Of a stretch of DNA of 64,000 bases, positions 56,251 through 64,000 are shown in pieces. Below the pieces are notes generated by a model that worked only from the letters and a program-made list of their open reading frames with translations, was not told the origin of the DNA and ran no database searches. The translations under genes and the position numbers were made by a program. Source of the stretch: Methylocystaceae bacterium (GTDB taxonomy: Bacteria > Pseudomonadota > Alphaproteobacteria > Rhizobiales > Beijerinckiaceae). Position 1 is the stretch's first letter; each line of letters begins with the position of its first letter. The DNA is taken from the NCBI GenBank assembly GCA_009773555.1, contig WSXZ01000012.1, forward strand, positions 103,569 through 167,568, given 5' to 3'.

Positions 56251-56601
56251 TTTGCTCTCCCGGGCGCTAAGCCCTGTTGTTCGCGCCGCAGGGGATTGGT
56301 CCAAACGACGCTTGTTCGCGCGAGCGAAAAAACCGCCACGGCAGCCCATCACTGGCCGGGCGGTTCTGTAGAGCGCGGTTTATTGCCCAATGCCGGGGGA
56401 AACGCAAGTCCGCACAAGCCTTGAGAGCGCCTACGGCTCCGCCTCTTGGCGAGTCCGCGACTTTGGGCTTAAATCGAACAGAGAGAGTAAGACGTGAAAG
56501 GCGTAGCGTTAAACTCAACAAATAAAGGCATTTATGTCAGGGTTTGAAGAACAGGCGCAAGGCGCTAAATGTCTTTAATTGGAAACGATTCGGGGCGCAT
56601 T
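56251..56601. other. Divergent upstream region of rpmI and the amidinotransferase
   Basis: About 350 nt. It should contain the rpmI-rplT promoter and possibly a leader for L20 feedback on the minus strand, and the amidinotransferase promoter on plus. I see no clear hairpin or consensus pair. ORFs listed here are shadows. Confidence 0.5.
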
Positions 56602-57665
56602 ATGAATGTGCATGCATCTGTAGAAAGCGCGATTGCCGCGGACTGTCCGGTCAATTCCCACAATGAGTGGGATCCGCTGGAGGAGATCATCGTCGGTCGC
56701 CTCGAAGGCTCGACGATTCCTTCCGATCATCCGGTGGTCACCTGCAACATCCCCGGCATGGCCGCGCGCGCCCAATCGCTCGCCGCGGGCTTCCGCTTTC
56801 CGAAATTCATGATCGAGCCGGCGCAGCAGGAGCTCGACGGCTTTATCGCTTTGCTCGAGTCGCTCGGCGTCAAGGTGACTCGGCCCGACGCGGTCAATCA
56901 CAAGGCGAAGTTCTCGACGCCGCACTGGTCGTCGCGCGGCTTCTGCAACTCTTGCCCGCGCGACTCAATGCTGGTGATCAAACGCACTCCTATCGGGAGA
57001 TCCTCAAGGATTATTTCCGACGCGGCGCGCGCTGGACCTCGGCGCCCAAGCCGCAGCTCACCGACGAACTCTTTGATCCCAATTTCAAATTGCCGGAGAA
57101 GGGCGAAGAGATTCGCTACATTCTCACCGAATTCGAGCCGGTGTTCGACGCCGCCGATTTCTTCCGCTGCGGCCGCGATCTTTTCGTGACGCGCTCTAAT
57201 GTCACCAATGCGATGGGCATCGACTGGCTGCGCCGCCATCTTGGCGACGGCTATCGGATTCACGAGATCAAGAGCCGCTGCCCCAATCCGATGCATATCG
57301 ACACGACGATTCTGCCGCTGGGGCCCGGGCGCCTGCTGATCAATCCGGAATATATCAATCCGGATGAGCTGCCGGACATTTTGAAGAAATGGGACATTCT
57401 CGTCGCGCCGGAGCCGGATCCGATCAACGACCGCATTCTCGCAATCACCTCGATGTGCGGCAAATGGCTCAGCATGAACATTCTGGCGATCGACGAGAAG
57501 CGCGTCATCGTCGATCCGCATCACACCAACATGATGCGGCAGATGGAGAAATGGGGCTACGAACCCATCCCCTGTTCTTTCCTGCACTATGCGGCGTTCG
57601 GCGGCGCGTTCCACTGCGCGACGCTCGACGTGCGGCGGCGCGGAACGCTCGAAAGCTATTTTTGA
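56602..57665 (+). pseudogene. Glycine-amidinotransferase-family gene, frameshifted by a small deletion
   Basis: The first frame encodes NEWDPLEEIIVGRLEGSTIP to CNSCPRDSMLVI. The second frame resumes at HSYREILKDYFRRGARWTSA and runs to the end, with FDAADFFRCGRDLFVTRSNV, NPMHIDTTILPLGPG and the active-site Cys in GGAFHCATLDVRRRG. Against human GATM, the segment GNEIIEAPMAWRSRFFE is missing; about 49 nt are lost. The family moves an amidino group from arginine to glycine or similar amines. A SugE/Gdx guanidinium exporter lies just downstream on the other strand. If the deletion is real the gene is dead; if it is an assembly fault the gene is complete. Confidence 0.82.
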
Positions 57666-57718
57666 TTCGATCGCGCTTCTTTCGCCCGACGCTTCTGGCC
57701 AGGAGCGCCGGGCGATTT

Positions 57719-58045
57719 CTATTTCAGGTTCACGCCGCCAAGCCGCAGGCCGATGATGCCCAAGAGAATGAGGCAAATTGATCCCAGCCGCAGCACGGTG
57801 GTCGGTTCGTTGAACAGAAAAACGCCCACCAAGGTCGCCGCCGCGATGCTTGCGCCGGTCCACACCGCATAGGCCGTGCCGGCGGGAATCGTCTTTACCG
57901 CAATGCCCAGGCATCCGACGCTCGCCGCCATGAAGAACACCATAATGAGCGAAGGCCAGAGCCGCGTGAACCCTTGCGCATATTTCATCCCGATGAGCCA
58001 GCCGACTTCGCAGATGCTGCCGATAAAAAGGATGACCCAGTCCAT
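57719..58045 (-). CDS. sugE: SMR-family transporter, SugE/Gdx-like
   Basis: A 108-residue four-helix membrane protein: MDWVILFIGSICEVGWLIGM with the key Glu, KYAQGFTRLWPSLIMVFFMA, and IPAGTAYAVWTGASIAAATL. The GFTRLWPS pattern is that of SugE/Gdx, which exports guanidinium in exchange for protons, rather than EmrE. No guanidine riboswitch is evident in the short upstream gap. It is convergent with the amidinotransferase gene. Confidence 0.85.
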   Translation of the reverse strand: MDWVILFIGSICEVGWLIGMKYAQGFTRLWPSLIMVFFMAASVGCLGIAVKTIPAGTAYAVWTGASIAAATLVGVFLFNEPTTVLRLGSICLILLGIIGLRLGGVNLK

Positions 58046-58172
58046 CTAACCGTCCTTGCCTGCCGACGTCGCCGCGTCCGGCGACTTGTGGATTTTGCGG
58101 TCCAATCCGTCAAGAACCGCCGATTTGCATTTCGCGAGACGCCGCCCACATAGGCCGCAAGGAGCCTTGATC

Positions 58173-59051
58173 ATGAGAAGAATTATCGACGTTTACCCCG
58201 CCCCGGACTCCATGCACTGGGTCGGCGACGGTTTTCCCGTACGCTCGCTGTTTTCGCATCACCAACATGGCGCACAGGTGAGCCCCTTTTTGCTGTTCGA
58301 CTACGCGGGACCGTTTGACTTTTCACCGACGCCCGAGCGCCGCGGCGTCGGCGCCCATCCGCATCGCGGCTTCGAAACGGTGACGATCGTCCTCGACGGC
58401 GAACTGGCGCACCGCGACTCGACCGGCGCCGGCGGACTGATCGGTCCCGGCGACGTGCAATGGATGCGCGCCGCTTCCGGCGTCGTTCACGAGGAGTTTC
58501 ATTCCGAAAGCTTCGGCAGGTCGGGCGGACGGTTCGAGGTCGTGCAGCTTTGGGTCAATCTGCCGGCGCGCGAGAAGATGAGCCCGCCGCGCTACCAGAC
58601 CCTCCTCGACAAGGACATTCCGCGCGTCGATCTGCCCGGCGACGCCGGCCTTGTTCGCGTCATCGCCGGCGAATTCGACGGCCATCGCGGACCGGCGCAA
58701 ACCGCGACGCCGATCGATCTTTGGGATGTGCGGATCGACGCGGGAAAAAGCGCCCGATTCACGCTGCCGGAAGGCCATACGGCGCTGGTCGCCATTCTCG
58801 AAGGAACGGCCGAAGTCAATGGCGAGAAGATCGCACGTGCGACGGATGTTGTCGTATTCGACGAGGAAGGCGCCGACATCGCCTTTGAAGCCAACAATGA
58901 CGTGAAGCTGATCGTCATGAGCGGCGAACCGATTGACGAGCCCGTGGCGCAACAAGGTCCGTTCGTGATGAATACGCAGGACGAGTTGCGGCAGGCCTTC
59001 GCCGACTATCAGTCCGGACGGTTCGGCGTCATCGCGCCGCAGGGCGGCTAA
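58173..59051 (+). CDS. Pirin-family cupin protein
   Basis: A 292-residue bicupin. Metal ligands in the first cupin are seen in GAHPHRGFETVTIVLDGE, with HRD and the later VVHEEF. The middle has FEVVQLWVNLPAREKMSPPRYQ, typical of pirins, and the C-terminal cupin is degenerate. Some bacterial pirins have quercetinase activity; others regulate enzymes. ATG 58173 follows GGAG; the track ORF adds 39 unlike residues. Confidence 0.9.
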   Translation: MRRIIDVYPAPDSMHWVGDGFPVRSLFSHHQHGAQVSPFLLFDYAGPFDFSPTPERRGVGAHPHRGFETVTIVLDGELAHRDSTGAGGLIGPGDVQWMRAASGVVHEEFHSESFGRSGGRFEVVQLWVNLPAREKMSPPRYQTLLDKDIPRVDLPGDAGLVRVIAGEFDGHRGPAQTATPIDLWDVRIDAGKSARFTLPEGHTALVAILEGTAEVNGEKIARATDVVVFDEEGADIAFEANNDVKLIVMSGEPIDEPVAQQGPFVMNTQDELRQAFADYQSGRFGVIAPQGG

Positions 59052-59180
59052 AGCGCTTTCCGATCACATGGGCTCATGTGATCGATAGGAATCGCTCAAA
59101 ATCAAAATGTTGGAGCAGGTTCTCATCGCAAAGGTCTGTCAGACTTTTGGGAACCTGCTCTTTTTGGGAACCTGCTCTAA
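59049..59180 (-). repeat. Dispersed 110-bp repeat, copy 3 (inverted)
   Basis: Contains AAATGTTGGAGCAGGTTCTC, the reverse complement of the core of copies 1 and 2. The GGGAACCTGCTCT arm is present twice at its right edge, so this copy has a small internal duplication. Confidence 0.85.
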
Positions 59181-60892
59181 GAGGAAGCGCTGCTGCGACG
59201 CGGCGCCAATCTCAACTCTTCGATCGTCGCCGCCAGCGACGTGAATTCCACCGGCTTGGTGAGAAACGCGTCGACTCCGGCGGCGCGGGCGGCGCGCTCG
59301 TCTTCTTCGCGCGCGCTGGCCGTCAGCACCAAGATGGGCGTGCGCGGCGCGCCTGCCCGCGCCTCGGCCTCACGAATGCGAAGGCTCGCCTCGCGTCCGT
59401 CGAAATCGGGCATGAAAAGATCCATGACGATCACGTCATATGGCTCGCCCACGCCCTCGATCGCTTCGCGCGCCCGTGCGAGCGCGAGCGCGCCGCTTTC
59501 CGCCCGAGTCACCTTCGCGCCAAGCTTCGCGAGGTGACGCATGAGAATAAGCGCGTTGATCTCATTGTCTTCGGCGACGAGGGCGTTCACCCCGGCGAGC
59601 GCCTGCGTCGGCGCGTCGGCGTCAGGCGCTGGCTCCTTGGCGCTCTCTGGCGACAGCCGGGCGATCAGCGAGGCGATCCGCACCGGCTTCACCAGCCAGC
59701 CGTCGAAGTCGCACAAGGCGTCCTCGCCGAAGGCGCGCCGTTCGATCGGCGAGAAGAGCAGAAACAGTCTTCCCGCCTGCGCGTCGCGAGCGACTTTCGC
59801 CAATTGCGCGGTCATGTGCGGGCCCAGCGCGCAGTCGACGATAACGGCGTCGACAGGTTTTTCGCCCCGCCTTTGCAGCGCGGACGTCGCGTCCTCGGCC
59901 GCGACGATCTCCGCTTCGGCCCCGGCGAACCGCAAGCTCTCCGCAAGATAGGGCGCTTCAAAGATGCTGTGCGCGACGATCAGCGTTTTAAGCCCGGAAA
60001 GCGGCGCCGGCGCGGGCTCTTCGCTGATTGGCGGGGCCGGCAGCGTGAAGGCGAAAACCGCGCCCATGTCCGTTGAATTGACGAGCGCCAGCGCGCCGCC
60101 CATCCGGGCGACGAGACGGCGAGAGATGGCGAGACCGAGCCCTGTGCCCGCCTGCGGGTGGTTCTCCGAAGGATCGGCTTGTTCGAATTCCTCGAAGATC
60201 GCCTCGCGCGCCGCCTCGGGCACGCCCGGCCCGGAGTCGTGCACCTCGAAGCGCAGCCGCGCGCCGTCACGCGCGACGCGCACGCCCACGCCGCCCCGCT
60301 CGGTAAATTTCACCGCGTTGCCGATGAGATTGACGAGCACCTGTCGAAGTCGCGCCGGATCACCCACGATTTCGCGCGGCGTATCAGGCGAAATGACGCT
60401 GGCAAGCTCCAGCCCTTTCGCCATCGCGCGCGGCGCCAGCAATTCGACGACGCTTTCGACGAAGGGCGCGAGCGCAAAGGCTTCGTGGCGCAGCTCGAAC
60501 TTGCCGGCTTCGATCTTGGAGAAATCCAGAATATCGTCGATCAGCTGCGAGAGCGAACGGCTCGAATCGCCGATCGCTTCGACATAGCTCGCCTGTTCGG
60601 CGGTGAGCTTGGTCATCGCGAGAAGCTGCGCCAGCCCCATGACGCCGTTGAGCGGCGTGCGAAATTCGTGGCTGACCGCTGCGAGAAAGCGCGACTTGGC
60701 AAGACTGGCGGCTTCCGCCCTGTCGCGAGCGGCGGCGGCGGCGCGCAACTCCCAAATTTCATCGCGCAGCGATTCGAGCTCGGCCTCGACCTTTTCGCGG
60801 CCACGCCCGCGCAGAGCAATGTAAATGGACGCCGCCAGCAACAGAATGACGAGCTGCGCCGCGACCAAAATCACAATATGGCTTAAGGACAT
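59177..60892 (-). CDS. Membrane-bound hybrid histidine kinase with receiver domains
   Basis: A 571-residue kinase. An N-terminal membrane segment (IVILVAAQLVILLLAASIYI) is followed by a coiled coil, then HisKA SHEFRTPLNGVMG with His 75, and the ATPase domain (LVNLIGNAVKFTE, DSGPGVP, GTGLGLAIS). A degenerate receiver-like region (about 300-400) precedes a true receiver with VAEDNEIN and Asp near 489 in VIMDLFMPDFDG, ending TKPVEF. No sensor domain beyond the membrane helix is visible. No response regulator is adjacent. Confidence 0.92.
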   Translation of the reverse strand: MSLSHIVILVAAQLVILLLAASIYIALRGRGREKVEAELESLRDEIWELRAAAAARDRAEAASLAKSRFLAAVSHEFRTPLNGVMGLAQLLAMTKLTAEQASYVEAIGDSSRSLSQLIDDILDFSKIEAGKFELRHEAFALAPFVESVVELLAPRAMAKGLELASVISPDTPREIVGDPARLRQVLVNLIGNAVKFTERGGVGVRVARDGARLRFEVHDSGPGVPEAAREAIFEEFEQADPSENHPQAGTGLGLAISRRLVARMGGALALVNSTDMGAVFAFTLPAPPISEEPAPAPLSGLKTLIVAHSIFEAPYLAESLRFAGAEAEIVAAEDATSALQRRGEKPVDAVIVDCALGPHMTAQLAKVARDAQAGRLFLLFSPIERRAFGEDALCDFDGWLVKPVRIASLIARLSPESAKEPAPDADAPTQALAGVNALVAEDNEINALILMRHLAKLGAKVTRAESGALALARAREAIEGVGEPYDVIVMDLFMPDFDGREASLRIREAEARAGAPRTPILVLTASAREEDERAARAAGVDAFLTKPVEFTSLAATIEELRLAPRRSSASS

Positions 60893-60901
60893 GCGCCAAT
60901 A

Positions 60902-62440
60902 TCAGGCCGCAAGGCGCCCGAACGCAAGTCCCGCGCGATAGGAAAGCGCTTCCGCGAGATGCGGTCGGCCGACGGATTCAGCGCCGTCGAGATCGGCGAT
61001 GGTGCGCGCAAGCTTCAAGACCCTGTGAAACCCGCGCGCCGTGAGGCCGAAGCGCTCCGACGCGTCCCGAATCAGCGCCGTGCCCGCAGCGTCGAGACGC
61101 GCCGCGCGCTCGATCACCGCCGCTGGCGCGGCGGCGTTGGCGGCGACCCTTGGCAACGAGAGAGCGTCGTAGCGGGCGCGCTGAATCTCGCGGGCCCGCG
61201 CGACGCGCGCCGCGACCTGCCGCGAACCCTCGCACGGCGGCGGCAACACGAGATCGGCGGCGGTCACCGCCGGCACTTCGATCTGCACATCGAAACGGTC
61301 GAGCAGCGGTCCCGAAAGCCGCGCCTGATATTGCGCGACGCAGCGTTCATTGGGCTGGCGCTTGCAGGCGTAGCCCGGATCCATCGCATGACCGCAACGG
61401 CAGGGATTCATCGCCGCGACAAGCTGAAAGCGCGCTGGGTAGACGGCGCGATGATTGGCGCGCGACACCGCCACCTCGCCGGTCTCGAGCGGCTGACGCA
61501 GGCTGTCCAGCACTTGCGGTTGGAACTCGGGCAATTCGTCAAGAAAAAGGACCCCGTTATGGGCAAGCGAAATCTCGCCAGGCTTTGCATGGGAGCCGCC
61601 GCCGACCAGCGCCGGCATCGAGGCGGAATGGTGGGGCGCGCGAAATGGCCGCCGGTCGGTCAGTTCGCCTCCCGCAATCTGCCCCGCCACCGAATGAACC
61701 ATGGAGACTTCGAGCAGTTCCCGCGGGGTCAACGGCGGCAGGATCGACGGCAGCCGCGCGGCGAGCATCGATTTTCCAGCGCCCGGAGGGCCGCTCATCA
61801 GAAGGTTGTGGCCGCCAGCGGCGGCGATTTCGAGCGCGCGCTTGGCGGTCTCCTGTCCCTTGATGTCGGAAAGGTCGGGTTGATCGGCGGCGAGCCTGCG
61901 CACCGCCGGCTCAGGCCGGGCTAGCACCTGCGCGCCCTTGATGTGATTGACGAGCTGGATGAGCGAGCGCGGCGCGATCACCTCCATATCACTCGACGCC
62001 CAGGCCGCTTCCGGCCCGCATTCGCTCGGACAGATCAGTCCCAAGCCCCGGGCGTTGGCGGCCACCGCCGCCGGCAGGACGCCCGCCGTCGGCGTCAGCG
62101 TTCCGTCGAGCGCAAGTTCGCCAAGCACGACGAATCCTTCGAGCGCGTCGGAGGGAATGGCTCCAATGGCGGCCATCACGCCAAGCGCGATCGGCACGTC
62201 ATAGTGGCTTCCCTCTTTGGGCATGTCGGCGGGAGCGAGATTGACGGTGATTCTTTTCGCCGGCAGCGCCAGGCCGGAAGCGATCAGCGCCGCGCGCACC
62301 CGCTCGCGCGACTCGGCGACGGCCTTATCGGCGAGGCCGACGACGTTGAAGACGACCGCGCCGCTCGAAATCTGCACTTGGACGTCTACGGGACGGGCCT
62401 CGACGCCTTCGAACGCGACCGTCGCCACCCTCACCGCCAT
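60902..62440 (-). CDS. comM: ComM/YifB family Mg-chelatase-like AAA+ ATPase
   Basis: A 512-residue AAA+ protein. In Vibrio ComM is a branch-migration helicase for natural transformation; in other bacteria the role is unclear. Marks are VQISSGAVVFNVVGLADKAV, Walker A MSGPPGAGKSMLAAR, Walker B VLFLDELPEF, and the Cys-rich CRCGHAMDPGYACKRQPNERC. ATG 62440 (MAVRVATVAFEG) fits the family start. The hybrid kinase gene begins 9 nt downstream of the comM stop, so they may be co-transcribed. Confidence 0.93.
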   Translation of the reverse strand: MAVRVATVAFEGVEARPVDVQVQISSGAVVFNVVGLADKAVAESRERVRAALIASGLALPAKRITVNLAPADMPKEGSHYDVPIALGVMAAIGAIPSDALEGFVVLGELALDGTLTPTAGVLPAAVAANARGLGLICPSECGPEAAWASSDMEVIAPRSLIQLVNHIKGAQVLARPEPAVRRLAADQPDLSDIKGQETAKRALEIAAAGGHNLLMSGPPGAGKSMLAARLPSILPPLTPRELLEVSMVHSVAGQIAGGELTDRRPFRAPHHSASMPALVGGGSHAKPGEISLAHNGVLFLDELPEFQPQVLDSLRQPLETGEVAVSRANHRAVYPARFQLVAAMNPCRCGHAMDPGYACKRQPNERCVAQYQARLSGPLLDRFDVQIEVPAVTAADLVLPPPCEGSRQVAARVARAREIQRARYDALSLPRVAANAAAPAAVIERAARLDAAGTALIRDASERFGLTARGFHRVLKLARTIADLDGAESVGRPHLAEALSYRAGLAFGRLAA

Positions 62441-62642
62441 CGCGCGCTCCCGAGAAATTCTTTTGCGCAAATTATCGTCGACAGCTTAACTGCCGCGCGA
62501 GCTCAGCGCAAGAACATTATATGAACATCGCCGCGCCAGCACTAACCTAAATCGCAGATTGCAATTGCCAAGTTTTGGTTCGCGCGCTGATATTCTGAGG
62601 GCGCGGCGCGCCAGCCGCGCGTTAATCCGGTTTAAGGAGAAG

Positions 62643-62909
62643 ATGGAGATGAAATTGAGGATGGGTCTCGCGCTGGTTTTCGCGGCCGCTATGGCCGCGC
62701 CGGCCTACGCCGCCATGCCGCTCGCGCCAACTGAGACGGCGGGCGCGCCGATCGTGCAAGCTTATGGCGGTTGCGGGCCCTACGGCCATCGCGGTCCCTA
62801 TGGCGGCTGCCGCTGGGGCGGACAGTGGGGCGGATACGGCGTCGGTCGCGCCTGCCCGCCAGGCTTCCATCTCGGCCCCTACGGCCGCCGCTGCTGGCCA
62901 AATTATTAA
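62643..62909 (+). CDS. Small exported GCG/Cys-rich protein
   Basis: An 88-residue protein with signal peptide KLRMGLALVFAAAMAAPAYA and a mature part rich in Gly, Cys and aromatic residues: GGCGPYGHRGPYGGCR, then RACPPGFHLGPYGRRCW. This is like the GCG_CRPN-type short secreted proteins common in methylotrophic alphaproteobacteria, function unknown. ATG 62643 follows AAGGAG; ATG 62649 is also possible. Confidence 0.75.
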   Translation: MEMKLRMGLALVFAAAMAAPAYAAMPLAPTETAGAPIVQAYGGCGPYGHRGPYGGCRWGGQWGGYGVGRACPPGFHLGPYGRRCWPNY

Positions 62910-62972
62910 GTTCAGTGAACAGCCGGGACGGCGAACCGTCCCGGCGCCTCGGCGAGGCCGCTCCGAACGCCG

Positions 62973-63563
62973 TCAGGGCTTTTGCCCGGAGGGGCGAAGT
63001 CCGGTCCCGCCTCTTGGCTGCGCCGCGGCGCTCGGGGCTGGCGCGTCGCTCGGCGCCACCGGCGCCGAAGATCCTAGCGAAACCGAGAGGCCGAACAGCT
63101 TCCATTGGCCCTGGACCGGCGCATAGAGCAGCTCGAAACGAATCTGCGTCGGCACGGAGGGGAAAAACCCTGACATGTGCATCATGCCCGTCGACTCGAT
63201 TTGCGGCAGCATGCTGAGCTGCGGCTCCAAGACGGCGACGCCGGAGAGGTCGAGATTTTGGTTGCGCTGATAGGCGAAGATTTCCGCGAGCCGCGCGGCC
63301 GTGTTCGTCTGGAAGCCGGGGGCTCCGAGGTCGCGCAGCACCGTATAATTACCGGTTTTGTTGGCCTGGTCGAGCGCAAGCAGAGTCGAGCGGACCAGGA
63401 TCAGAACCCCGTTCTTGTCGATATCGGCGGGCCTGGGCGCCTGCGCCGGCCTTGAGGGCCCAGCCTTAAGCGCCGGCCCAGGCGACTGCGCCGAAGCCAT
63501 CGTCGGAAAAAAACTCGCGGCCACTAGGGCCGCGAGCAGTATTGTCTTGACCTTCACGATCAT
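62973..63563 (-). CDS. Exported hypothetical protein
   Basis: A 196-residue protein with signal peptide VKTILLAALVAASFFPTMAS ending AQS. A Pro-rich stretch is followed by a folded part (DIDKNGVLILVRSTLLALDQ, then IRFELLYAPVQGQWKLFGLS), and a low-complexity Ala/Pro tail. The folded part has the look of a small alpha/beta NTF2- or DUF4864-like domain, which I cannot confirm. The gene lies 3 nt from the YadA-anchor-like ORF on the same strand and is probably in its operon. Confidence 0.65.
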   Translation of the reverse strand: MIVKVKTILLAALVAASFFPTMASAQSPGPALKAGPSRPAQAPRPADIDKNGVLILVRSTLLALDQANKTGNYTVLRDLGAPGFQTNTAARLAEIFAYQRNQNLDLSGVAVLEPQLSMLPQIESTGMMHMSGFFPSVPTQIRFELLYAPVQGQWKLFGLSVSLGSSAPVAPSDAPAPSAAAQPRGGTGLRPSGQKP

Positions 63564-63566
63564 GGA

Positions 63567-63941
63567 TCACCAAGCCAGGGTCACGCCCGCGCGGCCGGCG
63601 ACGCCGCCGTATTTGAGGCCCGCGCCGATGCCGGCATTGACCACCGCCCATTCGTTCAAGCGCAATTGCGCCTGAGCGGCAAGGCCGTACTGACCACGGA
63701 AGGTGCCGAAGTTGCCGGTGACCGAGAAGAACTTGTTGTCCGGCAGGTAGCTGGCGCCGCCGAGCGCGACGGCGACCGCCGTGCCCTCGTAACCACGTTG
63801 CACCCCTCTGCCAAGGCTATACACGCTCTGCGACAGGCCTAGAACGCCGGCCTGCAGACCTTGGATGTCCTGCGGACCGAAGGCCGAAGTCGCGAGATTT
63901 CCGCTAGTGTCCTGACTCTCAATTGGCGCCCAAAAACTCAA
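63567..63941 (-). CDS. YadA-like membrane anchor domain protein, possibly partial
   Basis: The last 75 residues (RGYEGTAVAVALGGASYLPD, then FFSVTGNFGTFRGQYGLAAQ, LNEWAVVNAGIGAGLKYGG) match the C-terminal beta-barrel anchor of trimeric autotransporters and end in the usual aromatic residue. The preceding 45 residues form a short stalk-like region. The only start in the open frame is a TTG at 63941; no stop is apparent upstream to the window edge, so the gene may be longer. It would sit in the outer membrane as a trimer. Confidence 0.6.
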   Translation of the reverse strand: MSFWAPIESQDTSGNLATSAFGPQDIQGLQAGVLGLSQSVYSLGRGVQRGYEGTAVAVALGGASYLPDNKFFSVTGNFGTFRGQYGLAAQAQLRLNEWAVVNAGIGAGLKYGGVAGRAGVTLAW

Positions 63942-64000
63942 GCGGCGTCGGCGGTGACGAGCGCCGCGCGGGCCCGATGGATTTTTTCAAGGATAGCCTC

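Overview
This window reads as chromosomal DNA from a GC-rich alphaproteobacterium, probably of the Rhizobiales (Hyphomicrobiales) and possibly a Methylocystis/Methylosinus-like methylotroph. The evidence is an Irr-type Fur regulator, a GAAC-N7-GAAC LexA box in front of recA, a class I PHA synthase, and alphaproteobacterial gene versions throughout. The genus is an inference from sequence style. No rRNA, tRNA or CRISPR array was recognised.

Region 1-20.8 kb is accessory DNA stacked in front of recA. A broken methyltransferase and a YheT-type hydrolase (host genes, minus strand) are followed by a two-gene operon encoding a DUF262 (ParB/GmrS-like) protein and an OLD-like ATPase with a TOPRIM-like C-terminus. 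This pair is a good candidate for an anti-phage defence system that I cannot name. Next comes a compact Mu-like transposable element (about 3962-20805). Both ends carry the same GACAT-N3-TATTTG site at the same distance from the terminus. A 5-bp direct repeat, CTCGT, flanks the element, and its left end lies 6 bp from the LexA box of recA. It keeps a repressor, Ner, the MuA and MuB homologues, GemA, two Mor-like activators and a duplicated protease, but has no head, tail or lysis genes. Its middle (about 7.8-14.2 kb) holds non-phage cargo bracketed by a 19-bp inverted repeat: a KaiC-like double ATPase, a hybrid histidine kinase, a lone receiver and a protein with a DUF6883-like domain.

Region 20.9-31.7 kb is core: recA, alaS, a cyclic-nucleotide-gated channel gene broken by a small deletion, and the F1 ATP synthase operon atpHAGDC on the minus strand. 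Region 31.9-35 kb holds the purine-salvage genes mtnP and apt, separated by two toxin-antitoxin modules, a resolvase remnant and a duplicated mtnP tail. Region 35-44 kb holds an L,D-transpeptidase-like protein, a fluoride riboswitch with crcB, a DUF2971-like accessory gene beside an IS remnant, rplU-rpmA-GNAT-obgE, an O-methyltransferase and small secreted proteins.

Region 44-64 kb is mostly core. It holds pepF, a lytic transglycosylase, irr, a periplasmic peroxiredoxin, phaC, lpd, a large membrane-anchored hydrolase, rpmI-rplT, a frameshifted amidinotransferase next to a SugE/Gdx exporter, pirin, a hybrid kinase, comM, and small secreted or outer-membrane proteins. Three conserved genes (methyltransferase, channel, amidinotransferase) each lack about 40-50 nt of coding sequence, which is either a shared assembly fault or a real mutational pattern. 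Several families of dispersed palindromic repeats occupy the intergenic gaps.
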